Position numbers and translations under genes: made by a program. Under the pieces are notes generated by a model, which was given only the letters and a program-made list of their open reading frames with translations, had not been told where the DNA came from and ran no database searches. From Pythium myriotylum (taxonomy: Eukaryota > Oomycota > Peronosporomycetes > Pythiales > Pythiaceae), in NCBI GenBank assembly GCA_023091665.1, contig JALJCQ010000019.1:496001-560000 (forward strand): a stretch of DNA of 64,000 bases, written 5' to 3'. Positions 41,602 through 50,665 of the stretch are shown piece by piece (position 1 is the first letter of the stretch; every line of letters begins with the position of its first letter).

Positions 41602-43270
41602 GAGAACACCAAGGCTTTGACGGTCGAGGACTGGATTCTATCGCTCGCTTCAGACGCTATGTGCGTTTGAGGATACTACGTAGTACTATCCGATAGTCAA
41701 GCGTTCTTCTTGCCAATCATGGTGGAAACAATCTGCTTGAGGAACACTCGAAAGACGGACGACTCCATGTCCAGACAAAAAGTAGTTTCAAATACAGTAT
41801 GTTTATTGGTTTCGTTCAATATTGAATGGAGCACATCAGACTCTAATACGAGTGGAACTCGTTGACGTCTCGTCGAGACTCAGGCTGGTAGGCAGAGAAC
41901 GAAAACGGCTTCGCACTTTAGTACAGACCCTCCTCGCTGCGGAAGTGGTCAGCCGTCATGAGCGTGTTCCACGCCTGCGCGAAGACGTGCTTGAACTTGG
42001 CCTCGTCGAACGCAAACAGCTGCACGATCGCCTTGTAGGTCGAGTCCCAGATCAAAGCCACATCCGTGTCCTGCACGAAGATGTTCTTGCCCTCCGCCTG
42101 GTACTCCTTGTCGCCCACCTTGACCCACTTGTTGCTCACGAGCACCTTGAAGAACTCGTTCGAGACCGTCGAGACCTTGTCGGTGAACGTGCCCTTGAAG
42201 CCGAGACGCTTCTGCTGCACGGCACTGCGCGGACGACCCGCCAACGCCACGTACTCGTACTCGGACAGACCGCGCACCTTGCGGTCGTCACGCACCTTGG
42301 CGAGCGCGTTCGGGTAGTAGTTGCGTGGGGCGAGCTGCTCCACGTTGGCGCCGTCCTTGGCGTCCACACGACCGCCGATGAAGTCGATCGCCTCGCTGCC
42401 GCCCTGCTCAAGTGCCACCTGACCAGCCAACACGATGAGGTCTGCGGTTGAGAGGTTCGGGAAGTCCTTCTTGATGGGCTCGAGGGCCGCGATAACCGTG
42501 TCGAGACCAGCGTTGCCCTCCCAGTCCTTCTCGGGCGAGAAACGGATCTTGGCGCCGTTGCAACCACCCGAGTAATCGGTGATACGGAACGTCGACGCAC
42601 ACTGGTAGGCGAGGTGGAGAAAGAGCGCACCGTTGTAGCTCTTGCCGTCGACCTTGTCGCTCGTGACACCCGACAGGTCCGTATTCAACAAATCCTGAAT
42701 GCGGCCGCGGACTTCATCGAAGTCTGGCAGCTCGTCAGCGGTGGGCGGAGCGGGAAGCGGGTTCTGGAAAGGCTGCACCGGAGGCACAAGCGATCCGCGG
42801 CAACGAGATACTGGCCCCATGTCACGCGATAGAAGCTTGTACCACGCGCGCGAGAACGCTTCATCAAGTGCCGTCTGGTTGGTCGCAAACTCCAACGAAA
42901 GCGCCTTGTACTTGTCATCGTGGAGCAGAGCAATATCCGCCGTGAGCATGCGCACTGGCGGGTTCGTGTCCGGGTTCGGACGCCACTGGTTCTTGCCACC
43001 AGGACCCGTAAAGCGCTCCCACGTCAGTCCAGTGAGACCCTTGAAGTAGCCGTTGCCCCACTTGGTAGGCGTGAAGGTCCAGGCTCCTTCGAAGCCACTG
43101 GTGAAGGTGTTATTGCCCTTGCCCTTGAGCGGTCCGCTGCCGCAGGTGCCTGGCCATGGCGCATCCGGCGCCTCGATCGGGTTCGGACCGGGACCAGTGG
43201 TGCATGCACCGTGGGTCTTACCGAAGGCGTGGCCACCACCAATCAGCGCGACGGTCTCGCGGTCATCCAT
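41602..43270. repeat. Direct repeat unit, katG6 copy
   Basis: Copy of 26499-28167 (offset 15103). It supplies the 3' flank and the 3' 60% of katG6. Confidence 0.92.
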
Positions 43271-44014
43271 ACCCATGCGTCCGAACGAGTCGCGGATCTG
43301 CGGTGCCGAGAGCTTCGGGTCCGGGTTGCCCTTGGGTCCTTCCGGGTTCACGTAGATGAGACCAAGCGTCGTAGGACCAAGAGGAGCCTTGCAGTCACCG
43401 TTATCTGCGCACGGCATGACCGCCTCCTGCTCGCTCGTAGGGCCGAGCTCGAGACTGTCGGTGCCATCGACATCGTCCGTGCGACCTCCACAGAAGCCGA
43501 GCACCGGACCGCCCATACTCTCAATTGCAACGTCACCAGAGAGGGCGATGAGGTCACCCCACGATAGCGCCGCACCGTACTTCTGCTTGATCGGGGCTAG
43601 CAGATCCAGCGCCTTGTCGAGGTTCGTGTTGTCTTCCCACCCACGTTCCGGTAGGTGGCGGATACGACCGCCGTCACAGCCACCGCGGCCATCCGACTGC
43701 CGGTACGAACCGGAGCAGTGCCACGCGAGACGGATGAAGAGACCGCCGTAGTGTCCGAAGTCGGCCGGCCAGAAAGGCTGCGAGTCGGTCATGAGAGCAG
43801 TGAGGTCTTTCTTGACCGACACAAAGTCAATGACTTCGCAGTTCGCTGGAGAGTCTTGCTGCTGCTGCTGCTGAGGCGAGGACAGTCGGCGCTCCCCATG
43901 GAAGCCAAAGTCATGGGCACCGTCAAAGCCAAACGGACAGCTGGAGGCCGAGGTCGACGCGACGGCGGTGACTGCGATGACGGCCGCCAGGAACGTGGTC
44001 TTGCGAATGTTCAT
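41918..44014 (-). CDS. katG: Secreted catalase-peroxidase, copy 6 (katG5/katG4 chimera)
   Basis: A 698-residue full-length enzyme. From the ATG to about residue 260 it is katG5-type (same signal peptide, Gln run, QIRDSFGRMGMDD). From the proximal-His helix onward it is katG4-type (GGGHAFGKTHGACTTGPGPNP, PPTADELPD linker, end HFRSEEGLY). The switch lies in a 35-base stretch, 43236-43270, where both parents are identical. Catalytic residues are complete (Arg95, Trp98, His99, the Tyr and Met of the adduct, proximal His, Trp, Asp and SRDMGP), so it should be active. It has an intact reading frame and the katG5-type promoter. ATG 44012-44014 is preferred over the codon 8 positions upstream because it aligns with all other copies. 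Confidence 0.95.
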   Translation of the reverse strand: MNIRKTTFLAAVIAVTAVASTSASSCPFGFDGAHDFGFHGERRLSSPQQQQQQDSPANCEVIDFVSVKKDLTALMTDSQPFWPADFGHYGGLFIRLAWHCSGSYRQSDGRGGCDGGRIRHLPERGWEDNTNLDKALDLLAPIKQKYGAALSWGDLIALSGDVAIESMGGPVLGFCGGRTDDVDGTDSLELGPTSEQEAVMPCADNGDCKAPLGPTTLGLIYVNPEGPKGNPDPKLSAPQIRDSFGRMGMDDRETVALIGGGHAFGKTHGACTTGPGPNPIEAPDAPWPGTCGSGPLKGKGNNTFTSGFEGAWTFTPTKWGNGYFKGLTGLTWERFTGPGGKNQWRPNPDTNPPVRMLTADIALLHDDKYKALSLEFATNQTALDEAFSRAWYKLLSRDMGPVSRCRGSLVPPVQPFQNPLPAPPTADELPDFDEVRGRIQDLLNTDLSGVTSDKVDGKSYNGALFLHLAYQCASTFRITDYSGGCNGAKIRFSPEKDWEGNAGLDTVIAALEPIKKDFPNLSTADLIVLAGQVALEQGGSEAIDFIGGRVDAKDGANVEQLAPRNYYPNALAKVRDDRKVRGLSEYEYVALAGRPRSAVQQKRLGFKGTFTDKVSTVSNEFFKVLVSNKWVKVGDKEYQAEGKNIFVQDTDVALIWDSTYKAIVQLFAFDEAKFKHVFAQAWNTLMTADHFRSEEGLY

Positions 44015-44826
44015 CCTTGGGGTCTTGAGGCTGGGCAAGCAAGTTTCTGGTCGCGTGGAGTGGAGTGAGTGAGTAGCTGTGTGAGCTGGAGGTCGCGAAT
44101 TGGCGAATGGTTTCTCCGACCGCCAGGGTCGAGTTTGTGTGGGGACCTGTTGAAAGGGGATGGACGCCCTTGGTGATCGTGTACAGTCGTGAAAGGATAC
44201 TGGACCGGATACGAATCGGTCGACTTAGGACAAAGGAGTCGTGTCTGCAGTCGTTGAGGATGGCCAAGGGGCGACAGCCAGCACCCAGCAAGCGTGGTGG
44301 GTGAGGGAGTGAAAAACTGTCACACGTTGAATCAATCGAACCCGACCAGCTGGAGCTGATGGTTTCTAGTCAAACGTAGAATCCGGGGGCTAAAGCGAGT
44401 CGTGCGAGTTGTTGAAGCAGAGATGTTCGTTCCTTGTTTGCCAATACTGCATGGCGATTTGACGCTGCTCTACACTAATCGAATCGACTCGGGTTGGTAC
44501 TCTAGGAGGACAGCACGGGCAGCAAGCCAAGTACAGATGGAAGATTTGATCGCAGCTCCATAGTTTTTGTTGTTGTTGTTGTTGTTGTTGCTGTTGCATG
44601 CCTTGCATTGCTGGGACACGAATGGAGGAGACTTGTCTCTCGAGCTGCTAGTTGCGAGCACCCCGATAGTCTCCGCTCGAGAAGAGGCTCACCCGGTGTA
44701 TCCGGTCGATGCCACGACCGGGAGCGATGATGGATGTCCTGCCAGTTCAACATGAGCCCGACGGGGTGCCTTTTCCTCTCGCGCAAGTCTGCAGGTTTTT
44801 ACACGGACTAAACGTCTGACTTCTTG
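43236..44826. repeat. Right arm of katG5/katG6 inverted repeat
   Basis: Reverse complement of 33425-35015, including promoter and the CAA/CAG microsatellite. The spacer between the arms (35016-43235) contains the rest of katG5, the LINE and the katG4-type part of katG6. Confidence 0.92.
44097..44110 (-). promoter_or_regulatory. Inr/FPR core promoter of katG6
   Basis: Mirror copy of the katG5 promoter at 34141-34154; CCATTCGCCAATTC on the minus strand. Confidence 0.65.
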
Positions 44827-45229
44827 CCCATGTGCAGGGCGTCGCTTCTCGGAAACCAAAAGCTTGCAATTCGGATGGGAACATCCCTACACGAATCCTC
44901 TCGTGGCGTCGCAAGGACCCTGGTTGGTCCGCCCTGGTTTTGGCGACTCAACGTGGACCACCGGTAGTGTCCAGTCCACCATCCGCTGTGTCGAGTCCAC
45001 CACCCACTCCCACCTTCCACGAGACCTGAGAACAGAGCGTCTTCACGCATTGTCTCGTTGTCCTTGGAATCGCACCCCATCGTGGTGGGTGAGAGCGGAC
45101 CTTCAATCTGTCCATAATCATCGTCCATGGATCTAATAATAGTGGCCATTCGACAACAGCTAATCCACGCGCCATTGAGCCTAGCTGGACGTGTTTGCGG
45201 TCGATGATGCTTTCGCACTCGCGCACAGC
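44827..45229. other. katG6 upstream flank, diverged copy of the LRR-like/katG5 spacer
   Basis: About 44880-45110 matches 33066-33290 in inverted orientation with indels. No gene. Confidence 0.6.
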
Positions 45230-45520
45230 TTCTCGATCCAGAGGTGCGTGGAGACCAGCGATCCCGGCGCCAAGCAGGACCGACAAGCCCCGCAACTTGA
45301 ACCGCGGACACCACCGCAATCGCGCCACTGCAAACACAATCGGGAACCCATCCTGTCGAAGAGCGAGACCCATGCACTACAGCAGTGGGTGGAAACGCAC
45401 GACGAGGTCGAGAAATTTTTTTGGACGACCTCATGTATGAGGTCGGGGTGTTCCGGTGGTCTATGTCGCCCCTCATGTCCGAGCTGGAGACGACGCCCAC
45501 GCGCAAGCATGCCACAAATT
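45230..45520. pseudogene. LRR-like gene remnant with an internal inversion
   Basis: Two adjacent pieces match the N-terminal region of LRR-like gene B in opposite orientations. The minus strand of about 45250-45425 reads like residues about 60-115 (ARLRWCPRFKLRGLS versus PLRRYPRFMLRGFS). The plus strand from about 45436 reads like the following residues (EVGVFRWSMS versus EVGMFRRSMS). The junction is a 9-bp palindrome CGACCTCAT, GT, ATGAGGTCG at 45426-45445. The rest of the gene is missing. In the mirrored module, plus is the expected orientation. Confidence 0.6.
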
Positions 45521-45848
45521 ACCGACGGTGGAAGCCCTCCATAGTTTGAGTATTTTTGTGCTGGTCAATCACAGAAGTGATGGAATGCACGCAGACCCAG
45601 CCGTTAGCGTGCATTGATCGTGCTCAGAAACTCAGAAAACTCAACGACTTCCTCTTCATCTCCACGTCTGGATCAACTAAGTCAGGTAAGTGGCAGTGGC
45701 CCCCTTTCTTCGCTCGCATTATATACGCATTACTGAACTTAACCAGAGTGGGACATGAGCCACTCCGTAAACTCCGTACCAGTCTTGACGAATCATTTCA
45801 GCAGACGAGAAGCGCTCCTATTAGGAGCCCACTACGTTGCTTGAGTGC
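45521..45848. other. Spacer, no feature seen
   Basis: No gene or repeat recognised. Confidence 0.4.
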
Positions 45849-46210
45849 TACTTTTGACAGAAAACAAAGTTAGTAGAGAAGAAAAACATCGTCCTGCAAT
45901 CCAAGGCCCTTGACCCAAGAATTACGGCGTTTTCACGCTATCGGAGATCGGGTGGCAGTTTGGCGGTTGATAAGACCCCGATCATGCGAAGTTGAGGTCT
46001 ACATAGGCATGAACATTTGAATCTGCGACAGGTCGCTTAACAAATCCCGCTGTATATTTTGAGGGACTTGAGGCCGAGAAAATTTCCATCACTCACTCGC
46101 CCACGTCCCTGTTTCCATGTGTCTCGTGGGTCTGGGTTCTTCATTTGAACAAGATGACATTCGATCCGGCAACCGAACTGCTGCTTCAGCCTTGGATTGA
46201 GCACGCCCAG
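45849..46210. repeat. Uninterrupted copy of the Crypton/MITE target region
   Basis: Matches 23495-23741 joined to 26085-26198. It lacks the Crypton at CAT 46087-46089 and lacks the MITE at TA 45849-45850. Confidence 0.88.
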
Positions 46211-48215
46211 AACTTCATCTGTGCTTCTTTAAATGCCCTCGCGACGGAGGATGATCTCGCCAATATGTGGATCGAATGGGAGCACCAAGAGCTCCAACAC
46301 GATGACTGGATTCGTATACTTGAGGCGCTCGAGTTATTGGATTTGTCAGCAAGAATAGATAACAGGGCTACCTGGCGAGCGATCCTTGGTTGGCTCAATT
46401 TGTCTTCCTACCAACACTTGCTGGAGACTCTGCTCGAACCAATATTCCCGAAGCACGCGATTCCATGGAACGATAGCTTTCGATCAGAAGGCGTCGTCTT
46501 CTCAAAAGATGCACATAGCGAGTCTTTCTTCGACGTCAAGCAAGAACTGACCCAGCGCATTTCCAACTCTCGGTGTCCATTTGAGCGAGACTCTCACCAA
46601 CGAATTCAAGTACGCTTCACGTTTCACACAGTCACCAGTCAGCGTGGTCATAACTCCGGGGTCGAAACAGAACTTCACGAAGCAGCTGAACTTGCACTGT
46701 TTCAATCCGACCCAACTCGCCGCCAGCTCTTCTATGAGATGTGGCGAGGTGGCTACGGAACCAGCGGCTTTGAAACGGACTGCTCCCCGACGCCGACGAA
46801 TGTGTTTAACTGGACGAGTGTTGATGTCGACTTAAGAGGACTCGGGTTGACAGATGCGACACTCACTTGCTTGGATACAATGGCACATAACGGGATTTTG
46901 CTTTCATCACTGAGGATGGGGTGGTGTCAATATGATGCAGGTGTACTCAGTGTGAAGGCGGTCTTCCAGTCTTTTCACATTTTCGGTCTTATCGGCGCTG
47001 CACGAATGGCCGTGACGGACGAAATGGAAATGCTGGTGCAACAAGCGTTTTTCGCCGCTCTCATCGACAGCCGTGCGATCAAAGAACTTCATTTTGAGAG
47101 TATGAGGTCCGAATCCTGGGCGTGGCTGGCGCTTGCAGTTTTCAGCGTCGAGGCGAACAACTCTGTTAAGCGAATTCTCTTGGAAGCTCAACAGTTCTAG
47201 CAGTGGCACTATCGCATCGTAGAACGAGTGCTCAGTGCCCGAGATCCGCTCGCTGTGGTGTCGCATTGTCGTCACATCATCGTCTCACCTCAGAGAGAAC
47301 AGCGAATCCAGAGAAGCCCATGTGAACGTGTGGATCTCGTCGCAGGTTGTTCGATTCTGGATGGAGATCGTCTCGCTGGACGAAGATGCAGCAATGAATC
47401 TTCGCCTAGTGGACGGTGTCACCTCGCGAACTCACATTTGTGTGTTGTGTCCCGGCCTCGGATTCGGTTGGGTCGGCCGCGATGCGATTGTTGCTCGCCG
47501 CGTTGTTCCAGAGAATAATCGAAACGCATTGATCAGTGGCCGAACATTTGACCGCATCACCTTGCGCCTCGGCCCGTCCTCGGAGCTGTCCGCCGTGCTC
47601 GCTCTCATTTGCGAGTTAGGGCCACGTATCCTAGGCTTAACGCTAGAAGCCGCTACTCCTATTCAACTGGGTGACGATTTCGGCCAATGTTTGGTTGCTG
47701 GTTGCACGAATCTCGAGTACTTGGAGATACGATCGGTGGCATTGGAAAGCTTCAAATGGCTCTCAGGAGCTAGGATCAAGTCACTCGTACTCGACGAAGT
47801 TCGATGCAACGACGAACATGGATACGCGGATTTCCTGGCAGCTCACAGCAACGCCAACGCCACGACCCAAAACCTGTTCATTCGGCGCTCGGCCGTTGAG
47901 TGGCGACCTTTGTGGAACGACTTACGAGGCATGCTAGCTAGAAACAATGATTTAGAGCGCATGGTCGTTCAGATCATCTCGTCAGAGACGCCCGAGGCGC
48001 GGGAGCTCGATGGAAGCTTCTTACGCGCACATCATGGCGAGAAATTGCCAGTACTAGGTCGGCCGCTTGATATCCGACAAAAACTTGCGGCACTTTCAGT
48101 GGTTGGCCGTTTCGAACCGCCTTCGATTTGCGGACTAGATTCATCAGTATGGGCAACTATATTCAGCTTCGCTGCTTCGCCAAAGCGCCGCGTTTGCACG
48201 TTTGCAATTCTTTAA
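46154..48215 (+). pseudogene. LRR-like family member C, one stop and one frameshift
   Basis: ATG 46154 opens MTFDPATELLLQPWIEH. The frame runs to TAG 47198-47200 and the protein-like sequence continues in the same frame beyond the stop (VLSARDPLAVV). It then shifts near 47290-47330 into the frame that carries LRLVDGVTSRTHICVLCPGL, GFGWVGRDAIVARR, the repeats (CTNLEYLEIRSVALESF) and the C-terminal block IRQKLAALSVV ... IFSFAASPKRRVC. Overall order and length match member B. With a stop and a frameshift it is probably not made as a full protein, unless the disrupted region is an unusual intron; no suitable splice sites were found. Confidence 0.75.
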
Positions 48216-48532
48216 GAGAGACAATGGGTGGAATGCAGATTAACGTTGAGTTAAATCGACGTCTCGACTTCATTTGCTTTTTGTTGACTCCGTTGATTGG
48301 CAAATTCTCTTTGAGGAGATTCTCATCAGCATTCGAGACGACATGAGTATATTCACACGTTGTTCGCATTTTGAAGTGTGAGAGGGAAGAAAGTGTGCAA
48401 ATGACAATCGGCGAAGGAGAAAATCCTCAAACAATGTGGTCCACTTTCTTCGTGAGCACCCCTATCACTAACTTCCGATAGGGTTGTGGCTCACCCTGTT
48501 GTAAATGAACATGATTGGATGATATTCCATTG

Positions 48533-50665
48533 ATGTCACTATATCAAGATAATTCCGGCGTCGTAGTGACATTCCGCTCTCCTCGCCACGATGGACCCAT
48601 GGACCCATGGAGGCCTCTCGTCGCCTCCTGGCTCTCCTCCTGCGCGTACGACGACCGCGACGCGCTGCTCGTGGCGTCCGAAGGCGTCTCGTCTGCGCGG
48701 GGCCTCCAATTCGACTCGTTCCGCGTCTTCCTGCCGCCTGTGGGCTCCGCGAGCGACCATCTCTTGCTGCGTCTGCGACGTGCGACGCAGCTCGTCGGCT
48801 TGCTGCTCGTGCTGGATCCCGATGCGTGGACGCTGCTGAGCAGCGAGGACGGCCCATGGGCTCCACCGTTCCCACTGAGCGAGTATGATCCCGAGACGCT
48901 CAAGCCGAAGATGACTTTTGTTCTCCACCAGCGATACGGGATGCAGGCCGTGGACCGACCGACGGCCGTGGGCTTCATGCGGGCCATGCTAGTGGACTGT
49001 GACGTGGTCGGAGAGCCGTCGGGATTCAACGATGCAGCGCAGTTCCGTGATGCTTGGAACGCTCTCTTGGAACGAGACACTGCTGGCCGCATCGCGAGAG
49101 GCCTTCGAATCCCAATTGCGATCCAGTTCACGCCGGAGAACCCAGCGACACCGCGGCAATTGCAAAAGTATCTGGACGAAGTAATTGATCTGATCCATGC
49201 AGTTCGAGCTAAGGAACAGGCGGAATCGACGTACCCGTTCCAACTTGAAGAGATCCGGCTGACGATGTACTCGACACATCTCGACGCCGCTCACTCCCAG
49301 TTAAAAGCTCTATTCTCGCTCGAGATTCCGGTCACATTTCGGCTTCGCCAAGGCTCGGCCAAGTCGCTTCTTTGCAGATCTCTATCAAGTTTTTACCTTG
49401 CAATGGCACGAGATCTTTCACCACTAGAGTTGGTGCGAGCTGATCCGGTGATCCATTCCTTGTGGCACCGTGACATCTTTAGTACGTTCGCGTTGTGGTC
49501 AAGCGTGGCCTATTCCTCATGCGTCAAGAGGCTCGTCGTGGATCAGGAGTACCTTGTTGATCCGATCTGTCGACTCCAGCACGCCAAATGGCTCGCGTAC
49601 GCGCTGCGCATGAACCTTTCACTGGAGTCACTGGTGCTGACGATGTACGAACCGACAAGTGATGAGTTCAGAGCGATGAAGGAGATCGCACTGTCACCGG
49701 ATCCGACTCGACGCTTGTATGAACTCGGTATTGCAGCTTCTCAGTCACGATTTACTCCGAGATTTGTCTCTTTGCGAGCAGATGCAGTTATTCAGACGAT
49801 TGCTGGACAACGGCTTCTCGCAGAGCTCGGCTTTACTACGGAATGGTTGTTCCCGGCCGTGTTCGAGGATCTACATATCGTCCACGTCGTCGTTCCTGGC
49901 CACGGTTTGTGTTCGACAAACGTGTCATATCTTCTCCACGCTGACACCCACTTAGCAGTACCTCCCATCTCGATGTCGTCTGGGCTCAAGTCGTTAGTCG
50001 TGTATAGTGACGAAGAGCGTCCCGGCGTCGCGTCTGAGTTTGTCACTTTGTTTGGACCTAGTTTACGAGTGTTTTCTTGGGCAGCAGATAGGAGTTTGCT
50101 TGACGAAGAGGCAAAGTGTTTTGACTTCGATCTGTCAGCAATTCTCAAAAAGTTGCCTGCGTTGGAGGTTTTAGCTCTGAAATATCGCAAGCTGTCATGT
50201 CTCAAATCGCTGTGGAGTTCCGGCAGTTGCCTGCGCTCGCTCTCGCTCGAGAATGTTTTTGTGTCCGACATGGAGCTGATTATCCTGCTCAGGGCGATGG
50301 GAGACCCTGCCAATTCAATTGCTCGATCACTCCGCGAGTTCGTTTTCAATTGCGCCGCTAATCCACTGGGACCTATGGTCGTAAGCGTGGTGTTGGAGAT
50401 GCTCCAGAAGAACAAAAGCTTGCAGCATATCCACCTCGGCATTCACAACGACTCGTACAATCGTTTTCGGGAAGACTTCGACATTCAGCGCAAAGTTTTG
50501 GTTCGATCAACCAACTTATCATTGCGACAAAGGCTTGGATTTATTAGTGTGGTGGAATCAGACGAGCGGCAATCAAAGTTGGGCATTTGGTGCCTAGGAC
50601 TGGTTTTCTCCTACTTTGCGAAGGCGTCAAGTCGCAAGATTATACTCTCAACGTATCCTCAGTAA
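48533..50665 (+). CDS. LRR-like family member D, intact (about 710 aa)
   Basis: A divergent subfamily of the LRR-like proteins. Candidate starts are ATG 48533 (MSLYQDNSG, 710 aa) and ATG 48599 (MDPWRPLVASW, 688 aa); the latter aligns better with the short N-termini of the paralogs. The central block has HIVHVVVPGHGLCSTNVSYL where other members have the PGxGxxW segment. Leucine-rich repeats follow (LPALEVLALKYRKLSCLKSL, CLRSLSLENVFVSDMELI). The end has LRQRLGFISVV and LGLVFSYFAKASSRK, the family C-terminal block. No signal peptide or membrane span. Its stop codon (50663-50665) directly abuts the stop of the membrane LRR gene on the other strand, so the two transcripts must overlap at their 3' ends. 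Confidence 0.83.
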   Translation: MSLYQDNSGVVVTFRSPRHDGPMDPWRPLVASWLSSCAYDDRDALLVASEGVSSARGLQFDSFRVFLPPVGSASDHLLLRLRRATQLVGLLLVLDPDAWTLLSSEDGPWAPPFPLSEYDPETLKPKMTFVLHQRYGMQAVDRPTAVGFMRAMLVDCDVVGEPSGFNDAAQFRDAWNALLERDTAGRIARGLRIPIAIQFTPENPATPRQLQKYLDEVIDLIHAVRAKEQAESTYPFQLEEIRLTMYSTHLDAAHSQLKALFSLEIPVTFRLRQGSAKSLLCRSLSSFYLAMARDLSPLELVRADPVIHSLWHRDIFSTFALWSSVAYSSCVKRLVVDQEYLVDPICRLQHAKWLAYALRMNLSLESLVLTMYEPTSDEFRAMKEIALSPDPTRRLYELGIAASQSRFTPRFVSLRADAVIQTIAGQRLLAELGFTTEWLFPAVFEDLHIVHVVVPGHGLCSTNVSYLLHADTHLAVPPISMSSGLKSLVVYSDEERPGVASEFVTLFGPSLRVFSWAADRSLLDEEAKCFDFDLSAILKKLPALEVLALKYRKLSCLKSLWSSGSCLRSLSLENVFVSDMELIILLRAMGDPANSIARSLREFVFNCAANPLGPMVVSVVLEMLQKNKSLQHIHLGIHNDSYNRFREDFDIQRKVLVRSTNLSLRQRLGFISVVESDERQSKLGIWCLGLVFSYFAKASSRKIILSTYPQ

